From assembly GCF_014197535.1 (NCBI RefSeq), contig NZ_JACIFV010000013.1:62001-126000 (forward strand): 64,000 nucleotides of DNA, written 5' to 3'. This stretch comes from Rhizobium aethiopicum (GTDB lineage Bacteria > Pseudomonadota > Alphaproteobacteria > Rhizobiales > Rhizobiaceae). Position numbers and translations under genes: made by a program. The first letter of the stretch is position 1; the number at the start of each line of letters is the position of its first letter. Shown in pieces: positions 24,409 through 34,787 of this stretch. The notes under the pieces are model-generated. The model worked only from the letters and a program-made list of their open reading frames with translations, searched no databases and was not told the origin of the DNA.

Positions 24409-25460
24409 TAGCCCTGCCGACCGACGTCTTCGGCTTCGACAAGATAGGTGGCGTCATAGGCTCTGACGATGCGGCCGACCAGCGGATGACGCACGACGTC
24501 GGTGTCCTTGAAGCGCACGATCGAGATGCCCTCGACGCCGTTCAGCAGCTCCAGGGCCTCGACGAGGCCGGATTTGACGCCGCGCGGCAGGTCGATCTGG
24601 CTCGGGTCGCCGGTGACGATCATACGGGCATTTTCGCCGAGACGCGTCAGGAACATCTTCATCTGCATCGACGTCGTATTCTGCGCTTCGTCGAGGATGA
24701 TCGCGGCGTTGGCGAGCGTACGGCCGCGCATGAAGGCGAGCGGGGCAATCTCGATGACGCCGGCGGTGATCGCCCGATCGACCTTGTCGGCGGGGATCAT
24801 GTCATAGAGCGCGTCATAGAGCGGCCGAAGATAGGGGTCGACCTTTTCCTTCATGTCGCCGGGCAGGAAGCCGAGGCGCTCACCGGCCTCGACGGCCGGG
24901 CGCGACAGGATGATCTTTTCGACCGCGCCGCGCTCCAGCATCTGGGCGGCATGGGCGACGGCGAGATAGGTCTTGCCGGTGCCGGCCGGGCCGACGCCGA
25001 AGACGAGCTCGGCGCGCTCCAGCGCCCTGATGTAGGCGTCCTGCGTCGGCGTGCGGGCGATGATCGTCTTCTTGCGCGTCGAAATCTGCGCCATCGTCAG
25101 CTTGGCCTTGCGCTCCATGGTGGGAAGGCTGAGCTGATCGTCGGCGGCGACCGCCATGCGGATTGCGCCCTCGACGTCGGATCGTTCCACGCTGCCGCCT
25201 TTCTGAAGCTTTTCATAGAGATAATCGAGGGTGCGCCGCGCCTGGTTGGTGGTCACGACATCGCCCGATATGACGACGGAATTGCCGCGCGCCCGTGCAT
25301 CGATGTTCAGCCGCTCCTCGAGCAGCTTTAGGTTCTGGTCGAACTGGCCGAAGAGTTCGCTGGCGAACCGATTGTTCTCGAACGTCAGGACGAAGTGATT
25401 GGTGTCGCTCGGCGTGCGGGGGTGGCGCGGTGAAGAAGAAACCAATTCTTGTCCGTTCAA
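24408..25460 (-). CDS. phoH: PhoH-family ATPase (YbeZ)
   Basis: A 350-residue P-loop protein. The N-terminal KH-like part (about 20-90) precedes the ATPase domain with Walker A GPAGTGKTYLA and Walker B ANAAIILDEAQNTT. PhoH/YbeZ partners YbeY in RNA metabolism. The only start giving the full N-terminus is TTG (25458-25460), with AAGGAG nine bases upstream, an unusual but convincing initiation site. It follows miaB by 18 bases in the same direction. Confidence 0.95.
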   Translation of the reverse strand: MNGQELVSSSPRHPRTPSDTNHFVLTFENNRFASELFGQFDQNLKLLEERLNIDARARGNSVVISGDVVTTNQARRTLDYLYEKLQKGGSVERSDVEGAIRMAVAADDQLSLPTMERKAKLTMAQISTRKKTIIARTPTQDAYIRALERAELVFGVGPAGTGKTYLAVAHAAQMLERGAVEKIILSRPAVEAGERLGFLPGDMKEKVDPYLRPLYDALYDMIPADKVDRAITAGVIEIAPLAFMRGRTLANAAIILDEAQNTTSMQMKMFLTRLGENARMIVTGDPSQIDLPRGVKSGLVEALELLNGVEGISIVRFKDTDVVRHPLVGRIVRAYDATYLVEAEDVGRQG

Positions 25461-25478
25461 GCGGTCGGGCTCCTTGGG

Positions 25479-26888
<1,410 letters not shown>

Positions 26889-26937
26889 GGCGCGCTATTT
26901 AGTGGTTTTTGCCGCCCGAGAAAAGAGACCTCTCGGC

Positions 26938-27744
26938 TTAGCCGATATCGCGACCGCGCAGGCTTGTGTTGAGAAGGCTGCGGATGCGCGAGGCGATCGT
27001 CGCGCTCACCTCCTTGCGATTGCTGTCGGCGCGGTATTCCACCGCCTCGCCGAAGGAAACCTCCGCATCGATTGCGCCGCATCTGAGAATGTCGATCAGA
27101 TGCGGCAGGAGCTCGATATCCCCCGGCCAGGCGGCGAGCGGCCGGTGGTAGCGTCCCATCGGAATGCCATGCACCCTGGTATAGGCAACGGCCACCGGCT
27201 GCACCACGACGGTTCCCGTCGGCGAATAAGGCACCGCCATCGCGGCAGCGCCGAACAGCGACGACTTGACCTCCAGCAACCGGTTGCCGTCTGAGGTCGT
27301 GCCCTCCGGAAAAAGCACGACAATTTCCCCGTCGGCCATGCGCCCGGCGATTTCATTTGCCTGATGGCCGGTCTTGCGCCTCTCCTCGCGCACGACAAAG
27401 ACGCTCTTCTGCAGCTTGGCGAGGGTGCCGAAGATCGGCCAGTCGCTGACCTCGATCTTGGCGATGAAGGCGACGTCGGCGACGGCCGACATGACCATGA
27501 TGTCAAGCCAGGACGAATGGTTGGAGCAGAGCATCAGCGGCCGGCGGTCTTCCAGCCTGCCCGTCACCCGGATGCGGAGGCCGAGACAATAACAGATGAT
27601 ACGGTGCCAGACGCGCGGAAGTCTGCGGCGCAGCCGCCAGTCGAAACGCAGGGCCAACACCTGCAGCGGCATGAGCGCGATGCTGACGGCAAGGATGACG
27701 ACCGCAGCGAAGGCAATGCGCAGCCAGGCGATCAAATGCGGCAC
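26938..27744 (-). CDS. plsC: Lysophospholipid acyltransferase (PlsC-like)
   Basis: A 268-residue 1-acylglycerol-3-phosphate acyltransferase family protein. An N-terminal membrane segment (about 5-30) precedes the catalytic HxxxxD (NHSSWLD, His76 and Asp81) and the FPEGTTSDG motif that binds the phosphate. The start is GTG (27742-27744) because an in-frame TGA lies just upstream and no ATG fits. It begins 18 bases after the fur stop, so it is probably in the rimI-fur-plsC run. Rhizobia often have several PlsC paralogues, and its exact acceptor is not known. Confidence 0.9.
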   Translation of the reverse strand: MPHLIAWLRIAFAAVVILAVSIALMPLQVLALRFDWRLRRRLPRVWHRIICYCLGLRIRVTGRLEDRRPLMLCSNHSSWLDIMVMSAVADVAFIAKIEVSDWPIFGTLAKLQKSVFVVREERRKTGHQANEIAGRMADGEIVVLFPEGTTSDGNRLLEVKSSLFGAAAMAVPYSPTGTVVVQPVAVAYTRVHGIPMGRYHRPLAAWPGDIELLPHLIDILRCGAIDAEVSFGEAVEYRADSNRKEVSATIASRIRSLLNTSLRGRDIG

Positions 27745-27762
27745 TCCCGGGCTGCCATCGCT

Positions 27763-28191
27763 TCAGAGATCTTCCTTCTTCAACGGAATGCCGTAGAGTT
27801 CCAGGCGGTGGTCGACCAGCTGGAAGCCGTGCTCGCGGGCGATGCGCTCCTGCAGCGCCTCGATCTCAGGCGAACGGAATTCGATGACCTTGCCGGTCTT
27901 CAGGTCGATGAGATGATCATGATGCTCTTCCGGCACCGTTTCGTAGCGCGAGCGCCCGTCGCGGAAGTCGTGGCGGGCGATGATGCCGGCATCTTCGAAC
28001 AGTTTGACGGTGCGATAGACTGTAGAGATCGATATCTTCGCATCGACCTTCACCGAACGGCGGTAAAGCTCTTCGACGTCAGGATGGTCTTCCGACTCTT
28101 CGAGGATGCGTGCGATCACGCGGCGCTGCTCGGTCATGCGCATGCCGCGTTCGGCGCAAAGCTCCTCAAGGGTCTTGGCTACATCGGTCAT
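27763..28191 (-). CDS. Fur-family metalloregulator (Fur/Mur)
   Basis: A 142-residue regulator with an N-terminal winged helix (RMTEQRRVIARIL, ISISTVYRTVKLFEDAGII) and a C-terminal metal/dimer domain with the HHDHLID (88-95) motif. The CxxC pairs that hold structural zinc in many Fur proteins are absent; only one Cys (Cys13) is seen. In rhizobia this orthologue acts as the manganese-responsive Mur rather than as the main iron regulator, which is RirA/Irr (established for R. leguminosarum and S. meliloti). ATG at 28189-28191. Confidence 0.93.
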   Translation of the reverse strand: MTDVAKTLEELCAERGMRMTEQRRVIARILEESEDHPDVEELYRRSVKVDAKISISTVYRTVKLFEDAGIIARHDFRDGRSRYETVPEEHHDHLIDLKTGKVIEFRSPEIEALQERIAREHGFQLVDHRLELYGIPLKKEDL

Positions 28192-28273
28192 GGCCGCCTC
28201 TAGAGATATTCGTGTTTCCGCAATGCCTGCACGGCGTTCGTGCCGGTGCGGATGTTATCTTTCTGCCACGGAA

Positions 28274-28768
28274 CTATCGAAGAACGCGCTTCATGACAAG
28301 CGCCGTGGAACGGGCGCCGTTTTCCTGCTTGTAGTAGCCCTGGCGCTCGCCGACCTTTTCAAAGCCGAGCTTGCGGTAGAGGCCGAGCGCCGCCGTATTG
28401 CCGCTGTCGACCTCGAGAAACATGCTCTCGCCGCCACGCACCCGCGCCTCGCGCATCGCCGCCTGCATCAGCCGCCAGCCCAGCCCGGCGCGGGCGACCT
28501 TCGCCTGCACGGCAATCGTGAGGATCTCGGCCTCGCCGGCGACTTGGCGGGCAAGAATAAAGCCGGGAAGCGGCTTTTTCAGGATGGCATTGGTCTGGCG
28601 CGCGACGAAGCCGAAAACAGTCTCCTGCGACAGCAGGCTGTGGAACTCGCCGTCGCCCCAGGGCCGGGCGAAACGCTCGCCATGTAAGACGGCGACGTCG
28701 CGGCAATCCTCGCGCTCCATGGCGATGATCTCGAATTCCGGCTTCAGCGTCAGATAGGCTTCCAGCAT
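28274..28768 (-). CDS. rimI: Ribosomal-protein-alanine N-acetyltransferase RimI
   Basis: A 164-residue GNAT-fold enzyme. The acetyl-CoA loop VARAGLGWRLMQAA (about 92-105) and the ESMFLEVDSGNTAALGLYRKLGFEKVG tail in several strands identify RimI, which acetylates the N-terminal Ala of S18. ATG at 28766-28768 begins two bases after the tsaB stop, so the pair is coupled. The tsaB-rimI arrangement is widely conserved. Confidence 0.93.
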   Translation of the reverse strand: MLEAYLTLKPEFEIIAMEREDCRDVAVLHGERFARPWGDGEFHSLLSQETVFGFVARQTNAILKKPLPGFILARQVAGEAEILTIAVQAKVARAGLGWRLMQAAMREARVRGGESMFLEVDSGNTAALGLYRKLGFEKVGERQGYYKQENGARSTALVMKRVLR

Positions 28769-28770
28769 GG

Positions 28771-29433
28771 TTACACTCGTCGCGCAATCGCATATCCGGC
28801 CTGCGGCTTGGCATCCGGTCCGCGCAGATAAAGGGGCTTGGGCTTTCCGGCATCGGCAGGGGCGGCAGCCCCCAGACGCGCGACAATCGAAATCGGAAAG
28901 ACGTTGGGGTGATCGCCACCGGCGCCGGCCTTCAGGAGCGGCGTTGCCGAACCGGTGATTTCACCATCGAAGCCGGCGGCGACAATCTGGGCCTCGGCGA
29001 CGCTTGCCGCCCGCGGCTGATCGAGCGGGGAACCATCGGCTGCGAAGGACTGGAGATAGATTTCGTCGCGCTTGGCGTCCATCGCCGCCAGCACGGCGCG
29101 GCCGGGCGTCTTCTCACGCTGGGCTGATGCCATCACCGCGAGCGTGGTGACGCCGACGACGGGCACATTAAGGGAAAGCGCAAAACCGCGGGCCGCGGCA
29201 ACGCCGACGCGGATACCGGTAAAGGAGCCGGGGCCGATGGTGACGGCGAGGCGGTCGATCTGAGAAAGTGTCACTCCCGCCTGATCCAGTGCGCGATCGA
29301 TGATCCCGATTAGATGTTCAGCATGCCCCTTGCCGATCATGTCCGATGCCTCCCCCAGCACCGTATTCCTGCCGCTGTCATAAACGGCGGCAGCGCAATC
29401 CACACCTGCCGTGTCGAGCGCCAGAACGATCAT
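28771..29433 (-). CDS. tsaB: tRNA threonylcarbamoyladenosine biosynthesis protein TsaB
   Basis: A 220-residue ASKHA-fold protein, partner of TsaD in t6A37 synthesis. It begins MIVLALDTAGVDCAAAVYD and has VTIGPGSFTGIRVGVAAARG (57-76). TsaB lacks the metal-binding His pair of TsaD, as expected. ATG at 29431-29433 fits the family start; an in-frame ATG at 29472 would add 13 unsupported residues. It is followed by rimI. Confidence 0.95.
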   Translation of the reverse strand: MIVLALDTAGVDCAAAVYDSGRNTVLGEASDMIGKGHAEHLIGIIDRALDQAGVTLSQIDRLAVTIGPGSFTGIRVGVAAARGFALSLNVPVVGVTTLAVMASAQREKTPGRAVLAAMDAKRDEIYLQSFAADGSPLDQPRAASVAEAQIVAAGFDGEITGSATPLLKAGAGGDHPNVFPISIVARLGAAAPADAGKPKPLYLRGPDAKPQAGYAIARRV

Positions 29434-29522
29434 GCCATCAATTTCCGAATAAACTGTTTGTCGCCTAACCATAAACCGTCCGACCGAACCTGAGATGAAC
29501 GGTCGGAGCGAATTCGAAATTC

Positions 29523-30089
29523 TTAAGCGGCAATCACTTCCTGCACTTCGGGAACGAAATGGCGCAGCAGGTTCTGGACGCCGTGCTTCAGCGTCGCCGT
29601 CGAAGACGGGCAGCCGGAGCAGGAGCCTTTCATGTTCAGATAGACCTTGCCGTCCTTGAAGCCGCGGAAGGTGATGTCGCCGCCGTCCTGGGCGACGGCC
29701 GGGCGCACGCGGGTCTCCAGAAGCTCCTTGATGGTCAGCACGATCGATTCGTCGCCTTCATCAAAGAACTCGTCGCCGGCATCGACGTCCTCGGAAAGGA
29801 TGGAAGCGTCCCCCATGACCGGCTTGCCGGACATGAAATGCTCCATGATCGAGCCAAGGATAGCCGGCTTAAGATGCTGCCATTCGGCGTTGTCCTTGGA
29901 AACGGAAATGAAATCATAGCCGAAATAGACGCCGGTGACCCCAGGAATTTCGAACAGGCGGGCGGCGAGCGGCGAGGCTTCAGCCTCTTCGGCGCTGCGG
30001 AACTCGGCGGTGCCGTTTTCCATGACGACCTTGCCCGGCAGGAACTTCTGTGTGGCGGGGTTCGGTGTGGCTTCGGTCTGAATGAACAT
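29523..30089 (-). CDS. NifU-family iron-sulfur scaffold protein (NfuA type)
   Basis: A 188-residue protein. An N-terminal Nfu/Scaffold domain (MFIQTEATPNPATQKFLPG) and a C-terminal NifU domain with the cluster-binding CxxC (GSCSGCPSS, about 158-166) identify an Nfu/NifU-type scaffold that passes Fe-S clusters to apoproteins. ATG at 30087-30089 with GGAGAG upstream is preferred over an in-frame ATG at 30101. It is in the same direction as tsaB and the universal stress gene. Confidence 0.95.
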   Translation of the reverse strand: MFIQTEATPNPATQKFLPGKVVMENGTAEFRSAEEAEASPLAARLFEIPGVTGVYFGYDFISVSKDNAEWQHLKPAILGSIMEHFMSGKPVMGDASILSEDVDAGDEFFDEGDESIVLTIKELLETRVRPAVAQDGGDITFRGFKDGKVYLNMKGSCSGCPSSTATLKHGVQNLLRHFVPEVQEVIAA

Positions 30090-30198
30090 CTGGCTCTCCA
30101 TGCGACAGGCTCGAGACCTCGGCCGTCTTTAGAATTCTTCAAAAGAAGATAAGCCCATTGCCTGGCCTAATCAAGAGACTTGTACTCAAGAAATAGGC

Positions 30199-30690
30199 TC
30201 AGCAGAGGGCGTCGATTTCCTCGTTGGTCAGTGTATCCGGCAGGACGGTGACCGGGATCGGAAACGCCGCCGCGCGTCCGGCGACCGACGAAACCAACGG
30301 TCCCGGGCCTTCCTTTGCCGAGCCGGCGGCAAGAACGAGGATCGCCACATCGCGGTCTTCCTCGATCACGGCGTTGATCTGCTCGGCGGCACTGCCTTCA
30401 CGGATGACGACCTCAGGCTCGATGCCGATCGTCTCGCGGACGATCTGGGCGATCTTGGCAACCGTTGCCTCGGCTTCCTCGCGGGCCTCGGCCCGCATGA
30501 TCTCCTCGACGCCGAGCCATTGCTGGAAATCGCCGTTGGGGATCACATAGAGCAGCACCAGGCCGCCATTGGAGTTCTTCGCGCGCCGCCCGGCATAATG
30601 AACGGCGCGCTGGCATTCGGGTGTCCCGTCGATCACCGCCATGAATTTGCGGCGGTGACCTTCGAGCCGTGAGAGTCGCTTCGATACCAT
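30199..30690 (-). CDS. Universal stress protein (UspA family)
   Basis: A 163-residue UspA-fold protein. It begins with a basic tail and the strand FMAVIDGTPECQRAVHYAGRRA. The ATP-binding G-2x-G-9x-GS/T motif near the end is only partly visible (VLAAGSAKEGPGPLVSSVAGRAAAF split over about 120-144). The biochemical role is unknown. ATG at 30688-30690. It lies between trpS and the Nfu gene on the same strand. Confidence 0.92.
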   Translation of the reverse strand: MVSKRLSRLEGHRRKFMAVIDGTPECQRAVHYAGRRAKNSNGGLVLLYVIPNGDFQQWLGVEEIMRAEAREEAEATVAKIAQIVRETIGIEPEVVIREGSAAEQINAVIEEDRDVAILVLAAGSAKEGPGPLVSSVAGRAAAFPIPVTVLPDTLTNEEIDALC

Positions 30691-30759
30691 GGCGCGGACT
30701 CTGACACCCGAAGCGGAAAAATTGCAAGCGCAGTTTTTTGGCGCCTCGCGCTCTGAAGG

Positions 30760-30800
30760 AGATCCCCTTCTCCACCCAGAAGGGCAGAAGAGGAGATCTG
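30760..30800. other. Palindromic stretch between trpS and usp
   Basis: GAGATCCCCTTCT (30760-30772) and AGAAGGGCAGAAGAGGAGATC make an imperfect inverted repeat just after the trpS stop. It may act as a weak terminator of trpS. Confidence 0.35.
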
Positions 30801-30802
30801 CC

Positions 30803-31867
30803 TCAGTAGAGGAAGCCGATGACGTCGCGTACCTGGCTCATCGTCACTTCAGCACGGGCTCTCGCCCGTTCGCTGCCCTTGCGCAGGATCGCGTCGATAT
30901 GGCTGGTATCGTCCATCAGCCGACGCATCTCGCCGGTGATCGGCGCCAGCACATGGATGGCGAGATCGACCAGCGCCGGCTTGAAAACGGAGAATTGCTG
31001 ACCGCCGAATTCGGCCAGAACCTCGCCCTTCGATTTGTCGGCGAGCGCGGCATAGATCGCCACCAGATTGTCGGCTTCCGGCCGGCCCTGCAGCCCGTCC
31101 ACCTCGCTCGGCAAACCGTCCGGATCTGTCTTGGCCTTGCGGATCTTCTTCGAGATCGCCTCCTCGTCGTCCATCAGATTTATGCGCGAAAGGTCGGAGG
31201 GATCGGATTTCGACATTTTCTTGGTGCCGTCGCGCAGTGACATCACGCGCGGCGCCGGTCCGCCGATCAAGGGTTCGACCATGGGGAAATAGGCATGCAC
31301 CGGCTCGTCGCCGACGGTGATGTCGATGCCGTAGCCGCTCTTGCGAATGTGCTCGGCATAATCGAGGTTGAACTTCATCGCGATGTCGCGGGCAAGCTCC
31401 AGATGCTGCTTCTGGTCCTCGCCAACAGGCACATGAGTGGCGCGATAGGCGAGAATATCGGCGGCCATCAGGCTCGGATAGGCGTAAAGACCGAGCGAAG
31501 CCTGCTCGCGGTCCTTGCCGGCCTTGTCCTTGAACTGCGTCATGCGGTTCATCCAACCGATGCGGGCGACACAGTTGAAGATCCAGGCGAGTTCCGCATG
31601 TTGCGGCACGGCCGACTGATTGAAGACGATGTGCTTTTCCGGATCGATGCCGGCGGCGATGAAGGCGGCGGCGATCGAGCGCGTCTGGCTCGGCATGTCC
31701 TCGTGCACCAGCTGGGCGGTGAGCGCATGCATGTCGACGACGCAATAGATGCAGTCATTGCCTTCCTGCAGCGCCACGAAGCGGCGGATGGCACCGAGAT
31801 AATTGCCGAGATGCAGATTGCCGGTCGGCTGTACGCCGGAGAATACGAGTTTCTTGAATTCGCTCAT
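30803..31867 (-). CDS. trpS: Tryptophanyl-tRNA synthetase
   Basis: A 354-residue class I aminoacyl-tRNA synthetase. The HIGH motif is PTGNLHLGNYLGAIR (14-28) and the KMSKS loop is GTKKMSKSDPSD (about 214-225). ATG at 31865-31867. The region before the start (31868-31954) shows no strong terminator or promoter that I can name. Confidence 0.98.
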   Translation of the reverse strand: MSEFKKLVFSGVQPTGNLHLGNYLGAIRRFVALQEGNDCIYCVVDMHALTAQLVHEDMPSQTRSIAAAFIAAGIDPEKHIVFNQSAVPQHAELAWIFNCVARIGWMNRMTQFKDKAGKDREQASLGLYAYPSLMAADILAYRATHVPVGEDQKQHLELARDIAMKFNLDYAEHIRKSGYGIDITVGDEPVHAYFPMVEPLIGGPAPRVMSLRDGTKKMSKSDPSDLSRINLMDDEEAISKKIRKAKTDPDGLPSEVDGLQGRPEADNLVAIYAALADKSKGEVLAEFGGQQFSVFKPALVDLAIHVLAPITGEMRRLMDDTSHIDAILRKGSERARARAEVTMSQVRDVIGFLY

Positions 31868-31954
31868 GTCGTCCTCAGTAGGCTGGTGGAGGGCCCCAGG
31901 GCTTCCCGCCCATGTTGCTAACGCCGCGGCTTATGCACGGGCGGCCGGTCGCAA

Positions 31955-32362
31955 TCAAGAGGTTCGGGCTGCAGCATGCTGGATCAGGTCGAAGGTGTTG
32001 CCGTAAGGATCCGCAAAGACGGCGACCGTGCCGTAGACCTCATGCCTGGGCTCCTCCTGAAAGCGCACGCCGGCCGCAAGCAGGGCGGCATGATCGCGGG
32101 CGAAATCGTCGGTCTTCAGGAAGAAGCCGACGCGGCCACCCGTCTGGTTGCCGATCGCCGCCCGCTGCGTCTGGTTTGCCGCCTGCGCCAGCAGAAAGGC
32201 GGCGCCATCTCCGCCTTTCGGCTTCACCACCACCCAGCGTTTGCCCCCCGGCTGGGGCTCGTCCTGAAGGCAATCGAAACCGAGGGTGCCGCAATAGAAG
32301 CCTTTGGCGCGGTCGTAATCGTCGACGACGAGCGTGACGAGAAAAAGAGACTGGACGGTCAT
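31955..32362 (-). CDS. VOC-family protein (glyoxalase superfamily)
   Basis: A 135-residue single-domain VOC protein with two beta-alpha-beta-beta-beta modules. It begins MTVQSLFLVTLVVDDYDRA and ends FADPYGNTFDLIQH. No catalytic family can be fixed; similar proteins are often annotated as glyoxalase or resistance proteins. ATG at 32360-32362 follows GGGAGATC, so it is preferred over an in-frame ATG at 32374. It is monocistronic, upstream of trpS on the same strand. Confidence 0.88.
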   Translation of the reverse strand: MTVQSLFLVTLVVDDYDRAKGFYCGTLGFDCLQDEPQPGGKRWVVVKPKGGDGAAFLLAQAANQTQRAAIGNQTGGRVGFFLKTDDFARDHAALLAAGVRFQEEPRHEVYGTVAVFADPYGNTFDLIQHAAARTS

Positions 32363-32549
32363 GTGATCTCCCATGTTTGGATGTTTATTCCATCTAGAAC
32401 GCGAAGGACGCTCACTTTTAAGCCGAATTGATCAGCGTCCTTAGTTCAAACTGAGTATAAAATTTCACAGAAAAGCTTTTATTGAACTGAAAATCCTCTC
32501 CGCACACTGGCGGCCCGTCAGTCGCCAGGCGAACCGCCCGGAGGGGACC

Positions 32550-32978
32550 ATGCAGAACACCCGTTTGCTCGCCATGGCAGGCCTTTTCGCCCTACAATCC
32601 GCAACCGGCGCCGTCGGTCAAGACAGCAAGAGACCGGCCATTCACCTTCCCAAGCATGAGGCGCGTCTCGCCTATGCGGTCCAGACCGTCAGCGTGCGCG
32701 CCGGCTGTTTTCCAGAGCGCCTGCGAGCGATCCTCTCGCATATCGCCGCAAAGACCGGACGCCGCCCGATCGTCACCTCCGGCCTCCGGCCACATCCCCG
32801 CCGTCATGGCTCCCTGCATGGAAAATGCCTGGCGGCCGATATCAGGGTGCCGGGCCTCTCGGAACGAACAATCATTGCTGCCGCCAAGACAGCTCCAGGC
32901 ATCGGTGGCATCGGCAGCTATTGCAACGGCATCATTCATGTCGATGTCGGCCCGCAACGGCGATGGGTCGATTGTTAA
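32550..32978 (+). CDS. Exported M15-type peptidase-like protein
   Basis: A 142-residue protein with a signal peptide (about 1-24, MQNTRLLAMAGLFALQSATG) and a YcbK/DUF882 or peptidase M15-like domain. The zinc-peptidase pattern HxxGxAxD is recognisable as HGKCLAAD (His90 and Asp97, with Gly replaced by Cys), and a second ligand lies in GIIHVDVG (His130). It may trim peptidoglycan peptides; the substitution and short length leave this open. ATG at 32550 has GAGGGG just upstream. It is divergent from the VOC gene on its left, with 187 bases between the starts. Confidence 0.8.
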   Translation: MQNTRLLAMAGLFALQSATGAVGQDSKRPAIHLPKHEARLAYAVQTVSVRAGCFPERLRAILSHIAAKTGRRPIVTSGLRPHPRRHGSLHGKCLAADIRVPGLSERTIIAAAKTAPGIGGIGSYCNGIIHVDVGPQRRWVDC

Positions 32979-33033
32979 GCGAGAGAGGAAGGTGTGTGCG
33001 GGGTGTGTGCCACGGCTGTCGGTTCCGACCGCC

Positions 33034-33182
33034 TAAAACCCCTCCCCAACCCATCCCCACAAGGGGGAGGGGCTTGAATGCCGCGCCGACCTTATTCCTT
33101 TGACCGTCTCATCCGCAGAAGCGTTGATGTTTGACGTGGGGCGGTGCCGCGCAGAGCCCCTCCCCCTTGTAGGGAGGGGTGT
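33034..33182. repeat. Palindromic repeat (CCCCTCCC type)
   Basis: Between the M15-like gene and murJ, AACCCCTCCCC ... AAGGGGGAGGGGCT (33037-33075 region) faces AGCCCCTCCCCCTTGTAGGG (33156-33175), again a long inverted repeat with internal hairpins. It lies between two convergent genes and probably ends both transcripts. Confidence 0.65.
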
Positions 33183-33199
33183 TAACCCGTGGCTCGACC

Positions 33200-34777
33200 T
33201 CACCCTTCCGTCTTCACCGGCTTGCGGTTCAGGTTGCGCCTTATCATGGCGAGATCCGCCCCGCCGATCAGGAAGGCGGCGGCGAAATAGATGAGCATGG
33301 CGATGGCTATCAGCAGCCCCAGCGTACCGACCTTGCTCAGAAGCGGCGCGCCGGAGGCGAGCCACGGCGCCCAATAGTGCTTGAGGAAGACGATCGCCGC
33401 GCCCATGACGGCCGAGGCGACGATCAGCAGGGCGGCGCGTTTTGCCAGCGCCCATTCCCATGTCAGATGGCCGCGGCGCAGAAGCGTGGTGAACAGCAGA
33501 AGCGTGCTGATCCAGCCGGCGGTGGCTTCGGCGACGGCGATGCCGGGCGCGCCCATAACGGGGAAGAGGGTCAGCGCCGTCACGCAGTTGGTCCCCACTG
33601 CGATCGCCGAGAAGCGCATCGGCGTCTTGGTGTCCTCGCGGGCATAAAAGCCCGGCTGCAGCGCCTTGATCAGCACGAAGGCCGGCAGGCCGATCCCGTA
33701 AATCGCCAGGATCGAGCCGACGACGGCGGTGTTTTCCTGATGGAAGGCGCCGCGCTCGTAGAGCACGCGGATGATTTCGTCGGAGAGTATCCAGAGCGCG
33801 AAAGCGGCGGGGATGGTCAGGAACAGCACGAATTCGATGGAGCGGTTCTGCAGGTTTGCCGCTTCGCGTAGCGCCCCGCCCTTCAGCGCCCGGGCCAGCT
33901 CCGGCAGCAGCACGACGCCGACAGCGACGCCGACGACGCCGAGCGGCAGCTGATAGATGCGGTCGGCATATTGCAGGGCGGCGATCGCGCCGTCACGGGA
34001 GGAGGCGATCGCCTGGCCGATCAGCTGGTTGATCTGGGTGATGCCGCCGGTGACGGCGGCCGGCACCGCGAGGATCAGCAGCCGCTTGACATTCGGCGTC
34101 ATCTTCGGAAAGCGGAGGCCGATGCTCATGCCGGCCGCCAGCACGCCGATATAGACGACGGCGAGCTGCAGCACCCCGGCGGCAAGAACGCCCCAGGAGA
34201 GATACCAGGCCGTCGCGAGCGGATCGGCGCCGGTATAGAGCGAATAAAACAGCGCACCGATCATCACCACGTTGAGGAAGACGGGGGCGATGGCGGCGGC
34301 AAAGAAATGATGCAGCGAATTCAGCATGCCGCTCATCATCGCCGTCAGCGACATGCACATCAGATAGGGAAACATCACGGCCGCCATGCGGATCGTGATC
34401 GAGAATTTCTCGGCATCGTCGGCAAAACCCGGCGCGATGATGAAGCGCACCAAGAGCGGCATGGCAAGCTCCATCACGATGGTGATGAGGAGCAGCACCG
34501 AAAACAAGACGCCGAAGACTTCTTCCGAAAAGCGCTTGGCGCCGTCCGTGCCGTTCGCCTCGATTTCCTTGGCAAAGAGCGGCACGAAGGCGGCGTTGAA
34601 GGCGCCTTCGGCAAACAGCCGGCGGAAGAGGTTCGGAAAACGGAAGGCGGCGTAGAAGACGTCGGCCATCGGTCCGGTGCCGAGCGCCGCCGCCATCAGC
34701 GTTTCACGGGCGAAACCGAAGATCCGGCTGCCGAGAGTGGCGCCGCCGACGGTCGCGAATTTCTTGACGAGGCTCAT
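33200..34777 (-). CDS. murJ: Lipid II flippase MurJ (MviN)
   Basis: A 525-residue inner-membrane transporter of the MOP superfamily that flips lipid II for peptidoglycan synthesis. About 14 membrane segments cover the protein. The N-terminus MSLVKKFATVGGATLGSRIFGF and the FRFPNLFRRLFAEGAFNAAFVP region (in two parts, about 45-66) are typical. ATG at 34775-34777. It starts 10 bases after the glnD stop and shares its direction, the usual rhizobial glnD-murJ pair. Confidence 0.97.
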   Translation of the reverse strand: MSLVKKFATVGGATLGSRIFGFARETLMAAALGTGPMADVFYAAFRFPNLFRRLFAEGAFNAAFVPLFAKEIEANGTDGAKRFSEEVFGVLFSVLLLITIVMELAMPLLVRFIIAPGFADDAEKFSITIRMAAVMFPYLMCMSLTAMMSGMLNSLHHFFAAAIAPVFLNVVMIGALFYSLYTGADPLATAWYLSWGVLAAGVLQLAVVYIGVLAAGMSIGLRFPKMTPNVKRLLILAVPAAVTGGITQINQLIGQAIASSRDGAIAALQYADRIYQLPLGVVGVAVGVVLLPELARALKGGALREAANLQNRSIEFVLFLTIPAAFALWILSDEIIRVLYERGAFHQENTAVVGSILAIYGIGLPAFVLIKALQPGFYAREDTKTPMRFSAIAVGTNCVTALTLFPVMGAPGIAVAEATAGWISTLLLFTTLLRRGHLTWEWALAKRAALLIVASAVMGAAIVFLKHYWAPWLASGAPLLSKVGTLGLLIAIAMLIYFAAAFLIGGADLAMIRRNLNRKPVKTEG

Positions 34778-34787
34778 GCTTTGGGGC

